From Poa pratensis (lineage: Eukaryota > Streptophyta > Magnoliopsida > Poales > Poaceae): a stretch of DNA of 64,000 bases. Position 1 is the first letter of the stretch; each line of letters starts with the position of its first letter. The stretch covers positions 78,282,825 to 78,346,824 of the forward strand of contig CAMZMU010000027.1 of the NCBI GenBank assembly GCA_947311845.1. Direction: 5' to 3'. Below, one piece after another: positions 34,201 to 44,993 of this stretch. The notes beneath the pieces were generated by a model. The model searched no databases. It saw only the letters and a list, made by a program, of their open reading frames with translations, and had not been told where the DNA came from. Made by a program: the position numbers and the translations under genes.

Positions 34201-36415
34201 GTGAAATAAGTTATTAATAGAAAATAATTAGTAACTCAGCTTTTGTCTGAAGTATTTCCTGAAAACTAAAGAGGTACTTTTGTCTGAAGTATTTCCTAAA
34301 CTACAGTAGCAGCCCTTGTTAAGTGACCTAATCACCCTAAGTGGAGTTCTGCTTTAGTGTTTAGTTAGAACTATCTATTTTAGGGTTGTTGTGTATACTT
34401 TCTTAGGTGTGCTTGTTGTTTGTCTTAGCTGTATGGACTTGATGCTTATTGTTGTATAACTAAGTAAATTGCTTGCTTTTGGTTGTGAGCTTAGTGTCTT
34501 GTGCAATGCTTGCTGTTTGTTATGTCCTTGTGTCATTGTCTTGTACCTTGAGTGTTGTTCCTTTCTCTGTTTACGACGTTAGATACGATCGAGAAGGAAC
34601 TGGAAGTGAGGAGTGAACCTGAGGAACCTCAAGATCAAGACCAAGGACATATTACCCAGCCAGGCAAGCCACCTCAACACCCTATTGAACTCCTATTATT
34701 TGTACAAAGCATGTTTTGTTTTCAAAATAAAATAATGCATGTTTTATTTCTTTTGTGGCATTTTTCCACCCAAAAATTATTTTACAAATTATTGTTTGGC
34801 CAAAGATATATCTACCAGTATATAATAGGTTTTATAAAAATAAGTATTTACTTGAGAAGCCTTCTACTGAAGGCGCTATCAAGAAAATTATATTTTCTAG
34901 TAGTATATCCTTATACTCTTACCTCAAAACTTTAGGATGGGAGCCTGGATTTGATGAAATGTTTTTGAAATAAAACCCGAGTCGCTGGGAGCGATCGGCG
35001 AGAAAGTGCTTTATAAAAACCCATGTTGCTGGAAGCAAATGGAGATGTTTATGAAAACGTGAAGTGCTGGGAGCACTCGGTGAGTTTACGAAAACCCGAT
35101 CTGCTGGGAGCAGTCGGAGATGGAGGTTTGTTTACGAAGTCCCTGCTGCCGCCCGAACAATTAACCCGTACAACCACATTACCTCAAAATGGGCACGAGG
35201 CTTAGAGGAAGCTTGTTGGTGTTAGTATTCGAATACTCCTCAATTGGCTAGAAGGGGTTAGAGTCCCCGGAACCGAAGGCTGCAAGGGAATGGGCATACA
35301 AAGTGTGGACTGCGTGTGCCACCGGGAAGCAACGGTGGGTCTCCTGTCATGGCGGTGTGAGACTAGGGGGAACCGGATCGATACGGCTAGATCACTCGGT
35401 GCCGGGGAGAACAAACCCACTCGAAGAGGATATTCTTATACTAGCACTGACATAGTGGAAGTTAGGATAGGTTGTCTGATGTGTGCATGCTGTCTCTGTA
35501 CAGTCCGTGGTTGATCCACGGCAGACCATCCGAATCTTGTGGTGAAAGTGTACCACCTCTGCAGAGTGTAAATCTATTCGAATAGCCATGTCCGCGGTCA
35601 TGGACGGTTGCAAAGGCCACACTGGGCGACTGGTGAAAGAAGAAAAGTTGTTTTCTGTTTTGGACTAAAAGAAGGATCAGAAAGGTACCTGGGAGGTACG
35701 GGAATTTGAGAAAAGATGGTTGATCTCGGGAGACAATCAGTCGGATCTCGTGGAAAGAAAAAGGGGTTTCCCCATCCTAGAGTCCTTGAAAAGTTTTGCA
35801 AAGTGTTTTACAAAGAGGTGGAGATAGTTCCGGCGATCTCTACATAAGAGAATTCTATCTCTAAATGTTTCTTTTAACAAAGATATAGAGATGTCGTATT
35901 CTCTATGTCTAAAAGCATCGTTTTGCGAAAATTAAGCCCTATAGTCATATATAGCAGCTATCCCAGTTTTCGAAAATGCTTTTGTTGCATTACCATGAAA
36001 ACTTAAGCCTGGTGGTGGTCTTGCGAGTACGTAATTGTACTCATGGTTGTGTCCCTAGATATTCCAATGTCCAGATTTTCAACGAGAAGACCTACGACGA
36101 AGATGAGGAGTACGCCGACGACTATGCCAACTGAGTGTCACTGGTCAACTGCTCTGTGGGAATGCGTCTGGTTGTGACGAGGGCCGGCGCTAGCCGAAAG
36201 CTTCCGCTATATCGTAGTTAACTCCGTCCTGCGTGACGATGGTCGCAGGTTTGGTCGTGTGACCACCATGTATGTAAGTCTTGTATTAATCGAGTTGGAT
36301 GATGTAACTCTGCATACCATGTTGGTTATGTGATCGCGATACACTGATCATTGGGATCGTGGTCTGTTTACATAACGTGGGCACCTCAGACTGGTAAATC
36401 TGAGGGGTCCTTACA
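31283..36415 (+). repeat. 3' LTR of the LARD-like element (5133 bp)
   Basis: It starts TGTAACGCCCC and ends CCTTACA, in line with the 5' copy. Differences are scattered substitutions and small indels. The paired palindromes recur at 35574-35597, where the second has one extra change (CCATGTCCGCGG). Confidence 0.95.
35574..35597 (+). other. Paired palindromes in LARD 3' LTR
   Basis: CTATTCGAATAG is intact; the second inverted repeat has a G-to-A change at 35588. Confidence 0.75.
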
Positions 36416-36420
36416 GTGTG

Positions 36421-36616
36421 TCTTCTGGAAAAATAGGAACTTCAGGATATTTTTCGGGGATTTTCCCGAAACTTGACTTTCTGCACAAAAATAAGACACC
36501 AGGGCAATTCTGCTGAAAACAGCGTTAGTCCGTGTTAGTTGCATTCAAAACACACAAATTAGAGGTAAAACAACAGCAAAAGTGTTCGGGAAAGTAGATA
36601 CGTTTTGGGCGTATCA
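36421..36616 (-). repeat. Athila-type 3' LTR, proximal piece
   Basis: The LTR resumes after the second GTGTG target copy. On the minus strand it starts TGATACGCCCAAAACGTATC at 36616, directly after the polypurine tract. Confidence 0.85.
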
Positions 36617-36631
36617 ACTCCCCCCAAGCTT
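36617..36631 (-). other. Terminal polypurine tract of the Athila-type element
   Basis: On the minus strand AAGCTTGGGGGGAGT abuts the LTR start. This is the plus-strand priming site of the element. A near copy lies at 63253-63240. Confidence 0.85.
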
Positions 36632-36655
36632 AGTTTATTGCTTGTCCTCAAGCAA

Positions 36656-37173
36656 TGTTGGGGATATACCTACTAGGGGTATCACCAGCATGGATCAATC
36701 CGGCTAGTCCAGGGTGGCCCGCAGTGGTGGTGAAGGCTTTGCCTACCGGGCGGCCCAGATAGCTGACGACCAAGGAAGGCGGATGCCGGCAAGGAGGAGG
36801 CCCAAGACTGAAGCCCATGAAGCCACCAAGACCAAGACGGAAGGCGGCATACTTGCCGGCTAGGTTTAGGACTCCGTATACTTGCTGGATACGTAATCAC
36901 CTTGTAACCCTAGGTCCAGCCGCCTATATAAGCTGGACCTCGGGACGCCTTTAGGGCATCCAATCAACACAACCAACTCATTGTAACCTGTTCACGGCGA
37001 TATTGCCTTATAGTGAGTTATAGCAGCACGTAGGGCACCGCCACCGCCGTGGTGCCTGAAGCTGGGTAAACGCCGTGTACAATCCCGACCTCGACGACGT
37101 CCACCTTCTTGCCCTACGTTCACCCTCGGCTAGCAGGACCCCGTCTCCTATCCAAGATGCCGATACGACGACA
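36656..37173 (+). repeat. 5' LTR of the Tat-type element (518 bp)
   Basis: It matches 60807-61331 along its length with few differences. Both copies carry a TATA-like box and end GATACGACGACA. Confidence 0.95.
36924..36932 (+). promoter_or_regulatory. TATA box in Tat 5' LTR
   Basis: CTATATAAG lies 269 bases into the LTR. The 3' LTR has CTTATAAAG at the matching place (61073-61081). Confidence 0.65.
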
Positions 37174-37174
37174 G

Positions 37175-37192
37175 TTGGCGCCCACCGTGGGG
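37175..37192 (+). other. Primer-binding site of the Tat-type element
   Basis: TTGGCGCCCACCGTGGGG begins one base after the LTR. It is a typical Tat-group site and differs from the iMet site of the Tekay and LARD-like elements. I do not name the tRNA. Confidence 0.75.
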
Positions 37193-37199
37193 CCTAAGG

Positions 37200-39595
37200 C
37201 GTCAGGCGTCACGTTCCAGGCGGGAACCTTGGCGGCATCGGCGAAACAATCGCCGTCGGCCGCGCTGTTCGCTACGGCGACAACCACTACATCAGCTGCG
37301 ACGAGTCCTACATCCCCGCAGACGACTACATTGTCGGATGCGGAGTTGTGCCGTTTGGCGGCGTCGATGTGTTCATCGGCTACACTTCTGAGGCGTATGG
37401 GTTGCCGCGAATTTATTCGCCATCCCACCCGCCCTACAATCAAGACGGATCTGAGTTTGCCTCCCTGAGGAGTCCGCAGATTCAGATCTACACTTTGTCG
37501 GCATGACGGGACTGGGATCAGACTCCCAGCCCAACAGTCAAGATCCCGAATCTATTCTTCCTGCGCTCCAGGATGATGCGATGTCGGATGCCGGATCCAG
37601 ATCTACCGTTCACGTCAACGTAGATTCTGATTCCGAAGAAGATTCTGCCAGCATGTTCGAGCAACGGGTCAAGCAGTGTTTTGTTACACCTGATCCTCCG
37701 CCTTCTGAGGCGGCTACGGGCTCTCCGTCAACATGCAGCAGGTTTTTGTGGCGGATGTCACCGGTGCAGCCTCAGAGAAGGCGGCAACTGACGCCGCCAA
37801 CCTGGGGACCCCGGCAACCGATCCACAGTTTCCAGAGCCTCCTGGGGCTCCAAAGAAGAAGATTCTGGAGAAGGGCGAGCCCAGCAAGATAGGAACATGG
37901 CGGCCTGGCGGAAGTTCTGCACACACCGGTGACGACAAAACCAACCCGGCTGATTTGGAGAAACTTCGAAACACCTTGGTGGAGCAAACTGAGTACCTCA
38001 AAAGCAAGCAAGCAGAGGTCCAGAGCCTCCTCGACGAAGCCAAGGAGGAAAACGCCAAGATAACCGCCAAGTGTGACCCCAAGCGCAATCTTTTCACCAC
38101 CACCCATTGCCCAAGCCGGCAGGACGTGGGGAGAGAAGAAAAGAAAGGCAGGGATCCTGACACCTTCAAATCCCCTGCCCAAAAGCTTGGTTTCGAGTGG
38201 GCTACAGCGCCGCAGCGTAAGGACAAGAACGGGGACGTCATCCTCGCAACCCCTGTCCTCAACACTGCAGCCGCCTTAGACATCCTCAACAATGATGACT
38301 ATGACAAGGACGAGAAGATCTACTACGCATCGATCCTTGCTCACAAAGCTCTAGAGCAGCAGGCCCGTGCTGATTCTCGCGCCGACATGGCGGACGCAAG
38401 GGGAGGAAAGTTGGAATCAAATCCAACGCTTGCAAAGCTGCGGCCGGTGGCAACCCGAAGATCCGTCCGGCTCCAGTAGCCACGGAAAAGGGAAGGACAA
38501 GGAAAGACCCACGCAAATCACCACCTCCCAAAAGGCAGCGTGACGAGGCGTCCAGAACCGGCAACAGGCGCAAGGCCTCACCCCTCCGCCTAGGCGGGAT
38601 GAAGGCGGAAGCAGGGGCAGCAAGCAGCCGCCAAGGAGTGGCGGCAATCGCGACAACGCCCCGCCGCCAAGAAGAAGCAGGGACCGCACACAGTCCCCAC
38701 CACCAGTGCCCAGGCACGAAGGCGGAAGCCGGGGACACAACAACGAGCCTAGGCACAGCCGGGCAGCGCAGGACGAGCCTCATGCCGATAGATCTGGCAA
38801 ACAGCTCAGTCCGCAAGACGCGAGACATCGTCTCAATGACATCAAGGCTGGAAAGCAAGATGCCTATCTAGGACCTGAGTGCTTTGGCCCAGCCATCCGC
38901 AACGTTCAAGTACCCGAGACATGACATCAGTGTCAAAAACTCATCAAAGGTACAATGGAGCGGACAAGCCAAACTCATGGTTGTCGGACTACGCGCTGGC
39001 AGTTGAAATTGCCGGAGGCAATGGCCTCGTCGCCGCACGCTTCCTTCCCCTCATGCTGGAGGGGACAGCCCGAAGCTGGATCGAAAACTTGCCGGAGAAA
39101 AGCATTCATAGTTGGCATGACATGGAAAAGGTGTTCACGCAGCACTTCCAAGGCACGTACAAGCGACCCAATACATACACAGATTTGGTTCGTTGCGTGC
39201 AAAAGCCAGATGAAACAGCTACAAGCTTCTTGGCAAGGTGGATTCAAACAAAGGCAAGCTGCGAGAACGTAGACGACAATCAAGCAATCCATGCCTTCAC
39301 CACAGGCCTCCTGAAGGGCTCAAGTCTCAGACATAAGCTCGTACGCATGCAAGTCAAGGATCTCGGAGTCATGCTCGAAGTAGCAGCCATGTACGCACAG
39401 GCGGATGATGATGCACGCGATGGAGATGGCGCACATGATATGGCGCCAAACAGGCGAGCAAGTCACAAACGCAAGGCTCCCCAGGACGACAAAGCCGGAC
39501 CATCAAACGAGGTCGCCGCCGCCTTCGAAGGCAAAGGCGGCAACCGCAAGTGGAAAGGAAAGGGTAAAGATGGCGGCTCCAGCAAGCAGCGCTGA
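37200..39595 (+). pseudogene. gag: gag polyprotein, Tat type (frame-broken)
   Basis: Structural protein of the Tat element. The N-terminal part is readable in pieces, including an acidic stretch (SDSEEDSASMFEQRV near 37620) and a charged frame at 37733-38479 with a coiled-coil-like segment (LEKLRNTLVEQTEYLKSKQ). After broken frames at 38480-38880, the capsid domain lies in 38879-39595, with LPLMLEGTARSWIENLP, FTQHFQGTYKRP and FLARWIQTKASCENV, the usual retrotransposon gag pattern. The end is Lys/Gly-rich (KWKGKGKDGG). No zinc knuckle was found within this frame, although frames just beyond 39595 continue related sequence (CPIHASLGKVNHTLGECRF), which looks like a Cys/His element. Confidence 0.85.
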
Positions 39596-39599
39596 CATA

Positions 39600-40680
39600 C
39601 GATCAGCAAAAGCCTTGCCCTGCCCAATCCACGCGTCCTTAGGCAAAGTTAACCACACATTAGGGGAATGCCGGTTCATGGAGGACTTCAAGAAGGACCC
39701 CGAGGTTGGCTGGAAGTCAAAAAAGAGCAAAAAGGCTGAGAAGACAAAGAAGGAAGATGATGATGGGGCATTTCCATGTCCGAGGATGAGGAACCCAAGC
39801 TGGTGCGCAAAGAAAGAAATACCCAAGGTACATGGCCAATTGGTGTGCTTCTGGGCACTCCTTCGGCAAAGAAGAAAAGGCGGAGATGCGCGAGCTAAAC
39901 GCCACAGTACCAGATGTTCCCCAGTATCTAGACTGGTCAGAGGAGCCAATAACTTGGGATAGAGATGATCACCCAGATCACGTACCTCACCCCGGCAAAT
40001 ACGCCCTTGTCGTCGACCCAATTGTCGATAACTTCAGGCTCACCAAGGTGTTGATGGATGGCGGCAGCAGCCTCAACATCATCTACGCGGACACTGAAGC
40101 GCATGAACTTGTCGGAAAGCCAGCTTGACTACAGCAAAGTCAAGTTTCATGGCATCGTTCCGGGAAAGCAAGCCAAGTCAATGGGAAGCATCAATTGGAG
40201 GTTACTTTCGGACCTGAGACAAACTACCGCTCGGAGTATCTCAGGTTCGAAGTAGTCCCCTTCAAAAGTGCCTACCACGCCATCTTTGGACGGCCAGCTT
40301 TCGCCAAAGTTCATGGCTCGCCCGTGTTACATATACAGCAAGCTGAAGATGCCGGGACCCAATGGTACAATTACCATCAGTGGCAACTTCAAGAAAGCAA
40401 AGGAGTGCGAGCGTGGCAACGCCGCCTTCGCTGAGGCAGTCCTCCACGCAGAGGAATTAGCCATGTTGAAAAAGAGCTGGATACATCGCAGTTGCCGGAG
40501 CATGTAAAGACCGCTGAGCAAAAGAACACTTTCAAGGCGTCCGAAGACACAAAGAAGGCGGATCTGGTCCCAGGTGACAGCTCCAAGCAAGTCACCATAG
40601 GGGCTGGCTTGGACGACAAATAGGAAAGCGCGCTCGTCAGGTTCCTCCGTGAGAATCAGGACATCTTTGCATGGTCGTCA
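39600..40680 (+). pseudogene. pol: pol: aspartic protease region, Tat type (frame-broken)
   Basis: A protease with the motif VLMDGGSSLNIIYADT (about 40045-40095), the usual Tat-group variant of the DTG/DSG active site. The rest is spread over three frames (SQLDYSKVKFHGIVPG, then EVTFGPETNYRSEYLRFEV, then FGRPAFAKV). A TAG at 40621 interrupts the link to reverse transcriptase. At least two indels and one stop are present. Confidence 0.82.
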
Positions 40681-40686
40681 GCCGAC

Positions 40687-42561
40687 ATGCCAGGTGTCCC
40701 GAGGGAACTTGCCGAGCACTCTCTTAACGTCTACGAAGGAGCCAAACCAGTGAAGCAAGGAATAAGGCGCTACGGTGAGAAGAAGCGGACAGCAATAGGG
40801 AAGGAGATCATCAAGTTGCAAGAAGCCAAGTTCATTAGGGAGGTAGTACACACTGATTGGTTGGCAAATCCTGTAATGGTTCCAAAACCTAATAAGGAAA
40901 TGAGAATGTGCATTGATTATACCGGTTTGAACAAGTGCTGTCCTAAGGACCACTTTGCTTTGCCTCGTATAGATCAGGTCATAGACTCCACAGCCGGCTC
41001 CGAGCTGCTGTGCTTTTTGGATGCGTACTCCGGGTACCACCAAATCAAAATGCGAGAATCCGACCAAATCAAAACAGCGTTCACTACGCCCTACGGGACC
41101 TTCTGCTACATCACGATGCCCTTCGGTCTAAAAAATGCCGGCGCAACGTATCAGCGGTGTATGCAAAGATGCCTTCACGAGCAAATTGGCCGCAATGTTC
41201 ACGTCTATGTTGACGACATTGCCGTCATGTCAAGAAAGAAGGCAGATTTGCTTGACGATTTGAGAGAAACCTTTGATAGCCTCCGGGTATATAGGATGAA
41301 ACTCAACCCGAAAAAATGCGTCTTCGGGGTTCCTGCCGGCAAATTGCTTGGCTTTATCGTTTCCGAACGAGGGATAGAAGTGAATCCAGAAAAAATCAAA
41401 GCGATCCTCAACATATCCAGGCCCAAGGACCTGAAGGACGTGCAGCGACTTGCCGGCTCGGCGGCTGCCGTCAGTCGTTTCATTAGCCGTCTTGGTGAGA
41501 AGGCACTGCCTCTCTACCGGCTTCTGAAGAAATCCGACAACTTTGAGTGGACAGACGAAGCAGACGCCGCCTTGCAGCAACTCAAGGACGCGTTAACGTC
41601 TGCTCCAATTTTGGCAGCTCCTCGTTCGCAGGAACCAATGCTGCTTTACATCGCGGCAACTAACTTGGTTGTTAGCGTGGTACTGGTTGTGGAACGCAAG
41701 ACGGAAAATTCAGACTTGCCGGAACAACGTCCGGTTTACTTCATCAGTGAAGTATTTTCCGCCTCAAAACAGCGTTATCCGCATTACCAGAAGCTGGTCT
41801 ACGGTGTTTTCTACGCCGCCAGGAAGTTAAGGCACTATTTCCAGGAGCATTCAATAACGGTGGTGAGCAAGGCACCTCTGGGGGATATCATCAATAATAC
41901 AGATGCAACAGGCCGCGTTGCCAAATGGGGCATTGAACTTGCCGCCTTCGACATCATGTATAAACCCAGAACGGCCATTAAGTCTCAAGCCTTAGCAGAC
42001 TTTGTAGCAGATTGGACGGAGGCCATGGACGAAGTACCTCTCCCTGAAGATGCATACTGGATCATGCACTTTGATGGATCAAAAATGCTTCAGGGCTCGG
42101 GGGCTGGCATTGTTTTAAGAAACCCTCAAGGAGACAAGCTTAGTTATGTGTTACAAATTCACTTCAAGGCAACTAATAATGTTGCTGAATACGAAGCTCT
42201 CCTTCATGGTTTACACATTGCCAAGGAACTTGGCGTCCAGCGTGTCCTCTGCTACGGAGATTCAGACTTGGTGGCGCAACAGATACGTGGTACTTGGGAC
42301 ACAAAGAGCGAGACAATGGCGGCATATCGAGCTACCGTTGACGAATTCGCCAAGTGTTTTCTAGGCTACGAGGTCCGCCACATCCCAAGAGCTCAAAATG
42401 AGGCGGCAGATACACTTGCCAGAATGGGGTCTGAACGCAAAAAGGTACCAAAAGATGTTTTCCTGGAACACCTACACAAGCCGTCAATAAAAGGAGCAGA
42501 CCTCCTTGACCCAGAATCGGCAGAACCAGTTGACAATGCTAGCTATGCCGTCTACTGGTAA
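40687..42561 (+). pseudogene. pol: pol: reverse transcriptase, RNase H and second (archaeal-type) RNase H, Tat type
   Basis: A single open stretch of 624 codons. Reverse transcriptase shows NPVMVPKPNKEMRMCIDYTG, FLDAYSGYHQIKM, MPFGLKNAGATYQR and the catalytic YVDDIAVMSRK (YVDD at 41206-41217). The first RNase H region follows (PVYFISEVFSASKQRYPHY, then KLRHYFQEHSI). A second RNase H begins near 42055 with HFDGSKMLQGSGAGIV, then NNVAEYEALLHGL, CYGDSDLVAQQI and NEAADTLARMG, so its acidic catalytic residues are all visible. This added domain is known in the Tat group. The frame ends at a TAA (42559-42561) caused by a frame break before integrase. Confidence 0.94.
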
Positions 42562-42584
42562 AGCCGGATTGGACGACGCCATAT

Positions 42585-43577
42585 TTGGACTTCCTGATCA
42601 ATCAGGAGTTACCGGATGATGAGGTTTTGAAAAGGCAAATAATAAGAAGAGCCAAGGCATTCACAATAATCAAAGGCGAATTGTACAAGCGTAGCACCAC
42701 TGGTGTTTACCAACGTTGCATTTCGCCCGAAGAAGGCAGAGAACTGTTGGATGAGATACATGCCGGCGTATGTGGACATCATGCTTCCTCACGCGCCCTT
42801 GTTTCAAAAGCCTTCCGACAAGGTTTCTACTGGTTGACAGCCAAGCAAGATGCAGAAGACATTGTCAAAAGATGCAGGGGCTGCCAACTTTATGCCAGAC
42901 AATCACACATGCCGGCTCAAGAGCTTAAAACAATACCCATCACATGGCCTTTCGCAGTCTGGGGCTTGGACATGGTTGGTCCGTTTAAAACGGCGCCTGG
43001 TGGCTACACACATTTACTTGTGGCTGTAGACAAGTTCACCAAATGGGTTGAAGCTAAGCCTATCAAAAAGCTAGACGGCGCCACAGCCGCAAACTTTCTG
43101 TGGGGAATAATCTCTCGGTTCGGGGTGCCTCATAGCATCATCACCGATAACGGCACTAACTTGTCGCAAGGCGAAGTCGAGGAATACTGTTATAAGCATG
43201 GCATCCGCCTAGATCTAGCCTCAGTAGCACATCCGCAGGCAAACGGTCAAGTAGAGCGTACAAATGGTTTAGTTCTACAAGGTATCAAACCACGTCTCGA
43301 AGTACCATTGCACAGAGCGGCTGGGGCTTGGGTGGATGAGTTGCAATCTGTCCTTTGGAGTTTACGCACAACTCCAAACAGATCAACCAAGTTTACTCCT
43401 TTCTTCTTAGTCTATGGCGCAGAAGCAGTGTTGCCGACCGACATGATGTACGATTCTCCCAGAATTCAAGCCTACGTCCAGGAAGACGCAGAAGATGCAA
43501 GACAGGATGGCCTTGACCTACTTGATGAAGAACGAGATGTTGCCTCGCACGATCCGCCATCTATCAGCAAAGTTTGA
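42585..43577 (+). pseudogene. pol: pol: integrase, Tat type (truncated by frameshift)
   Basis: The frame carries the HHCC zinc-binding part (HAGVCGHHASSRAL, then CRGCQLYARQ) and the catalytic triad: Asp in VWGLDMVGPF, Asp in SIITDNGTNLS and Glu in ANGQVERTNGLV. Conserved text continues to FFLVYGAEAVLPTDMM. One missing base near 43546 shifts the frame and ends it at 43577. The lost C-terminal part reappears in an adjacent frame and again, intact, in the duplicated copy at 43859-44366. Confidence 0.92.
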
Positions 43578-44366
43578 GGCGTTATCACAGCAGAAGGGTA
43601 CGGCAACGAAGTTTTAGAGTTGGTGACCTGGTCCTCCGCCTAATCCAAGATAGGAAGGGCTTGCATAAGTTATCCCCGCCTTGGGAAGGACCTTTTGTGG
43701 TCAGTAAGGTGTTGCTCAATGGTTCTTATTACTTGGTAGACGCAAGAGACGGATACAAGAAGAAGCGAGGTCGCAAGCGCAAAAGGAAGGTTGACGACAA
43801 GTATGAAGAAACCAAGCGACCTTGGAAAATTGAGCTGCTACATCCTTTTTATACTCTGTCCTTTGGAGTTTACGCACAACTCCAAACAGATCAACCAAGT
43901 TTACTCCTTTCTTCTTAGTCTATGGCGCAGAAGCAGTGTTGCCGACCGACATGATGTATGATTCTCCCAGAATTCAAGCCTATGTCCAAGAAGACGCAGA
44001 AGATGCAAGACAGGATGGACTTGACCTACTTGATGAAGAACGTGATGTTGCACTCGCACGATCCGCCATCTACCAGCAAAGTTTGAGGCGTTATCATAGC
44101 AGAAGAGTACGGCAACACAGTTTTAGAGTTGGTGACCTGGTACTCCGCTTAATCCAAGATAGGAAAGGCTTGCATAAGTTATCCCCGCCTTGGGAAGGAC
44201 CTTTTGTGGTCAGTAAGGTGTTGCTCAATGGTTCTTATTACTTGGTAGACGCAAGAGATGGATACAAGAAGAAGCAAGGTCGCAAGCGCAAAAGGAAGGT
44301 TGACGACAAGTATGAAGAAACCAAGCGACCTTGGAACATTGAGCAGCTACGTCCTTTTTACACTTA
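43351..44366 (+). repeat. 508-bp tandem duplication of the integrase C-terminal coding region
   Basis: The sequence from TCCTTTGGAGTTTACGCACA at 43351 restarts at 43859, in the middle of the last integrase codons (after CATCCTTTTTATACTC). The two copies differ at a modest number of positions. The first contains the frame-breaking deletion; the second keeps the frame. Confidence 0.95.
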
Positions 44367-44367
44367 G
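43936..44367 (+). pseudogene. Second copy of the integrase C terminus, intact frame
   Basis: This open stretch of 143 codons starts inside the duplicated unit (LPTDMMYDSPRIQAYVQED). It contains RVGDLVLRLIQDRKG and PPWEGPFVVSKVLLNGSYYL, the integrase C-terminal fold. It ends ...EQLRPFYT with a TAG. It is a by-product of the tandem duplication, not an independent gene. Confidence 0.85.
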
Positions 44368-44993
44368 CAATTTCCACATTGTAATAAGTACTATATGATT
44401 ATGAAATAAAAGTCTGTGGTTTGCTCATTCAGTTTTGGGATCATGCCATCTTTTGTCTTTTCTCGCAATCATATATTTGTTGTCATAAAAGTTACCAAAC
44501 AAAATAAGTTTTTGCCCCGTGCTAAGGTTCAAACTTTTTGACATTTGCCGTATGTCAGCTAAAACGCAAACAATCTTTGCACCGCCTAATGTGCCTTTCT
44601 GTTTGGTTGTGTGTGGGTCGCCTAGTAGTATGTCGTTGGCACCAACATGCTGGCTTTGGTCTCTGAGTCTAAATTAGTTGGTATTGCAACTAGTTGGCTC
44701 AGCTAAAGTAACTAAGATGAGGTTCCGCCAACATATGAAAAAGCTAAACATGCAAGCGAGATACATATTAAGGCGGGCCACTTAAATAAGCCTACCGCAA
44801 AGTGTAGCATAAAAGTTGGCCCATAATATTTACAAACCCAAAATAAGTTTTACGCGTTAACAGATTAACGCAGTGTTTTGTGCTGCCTTTGCAGTAGAAC
44901 AGTCAAGGGATTGCCGCCTTGGTAGAGCTGGTGGAGAGATCCTGGGGGCTGACGGCGGCATTCTTGGGCTGGCTCCGCCATCCTTGGGGCTGC
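44368..44993 (+). other. Tat 3' region, left part
   Basis: Non-coding on the plus strand, with possible remnants of the antisense frame on the minus strand near 44900-44993. It is cut at 44993 by Tekay-2. Confidence 0.6.

Larger units (their letters stand above)
24067..36415 (+). mobile_element. LARD-like non-autonomous LTR retrotransposon with 5.1-kb LTRs
   Basis: It starts TGTAACGCCCC and ends CCTTACA, and is flanked by GTGTG at 24062-24066 and 36416-36420. Two LTRs of 5139 and 5133 bp enclose only 2077 bp of interior with no gag or pol domain. The primer site is the iMet type. Size and lack of coding match the class called LARD, of which barley Sukkula is the known example; the LTR end differs from what I recall of Sukkula, so I do not give that name. 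In the first roughly 420 aligned bases I count about 14 LTR-LTR substitutions by eye. Confidence 0.93.

Noticed and set aside
24067..36415. Naming the LARD as Sukkula
   Set aside because: LTR size fits, but the interior is shorter than I recall for Sukkula and the LTR end does not match my memory of it; no search was possible.
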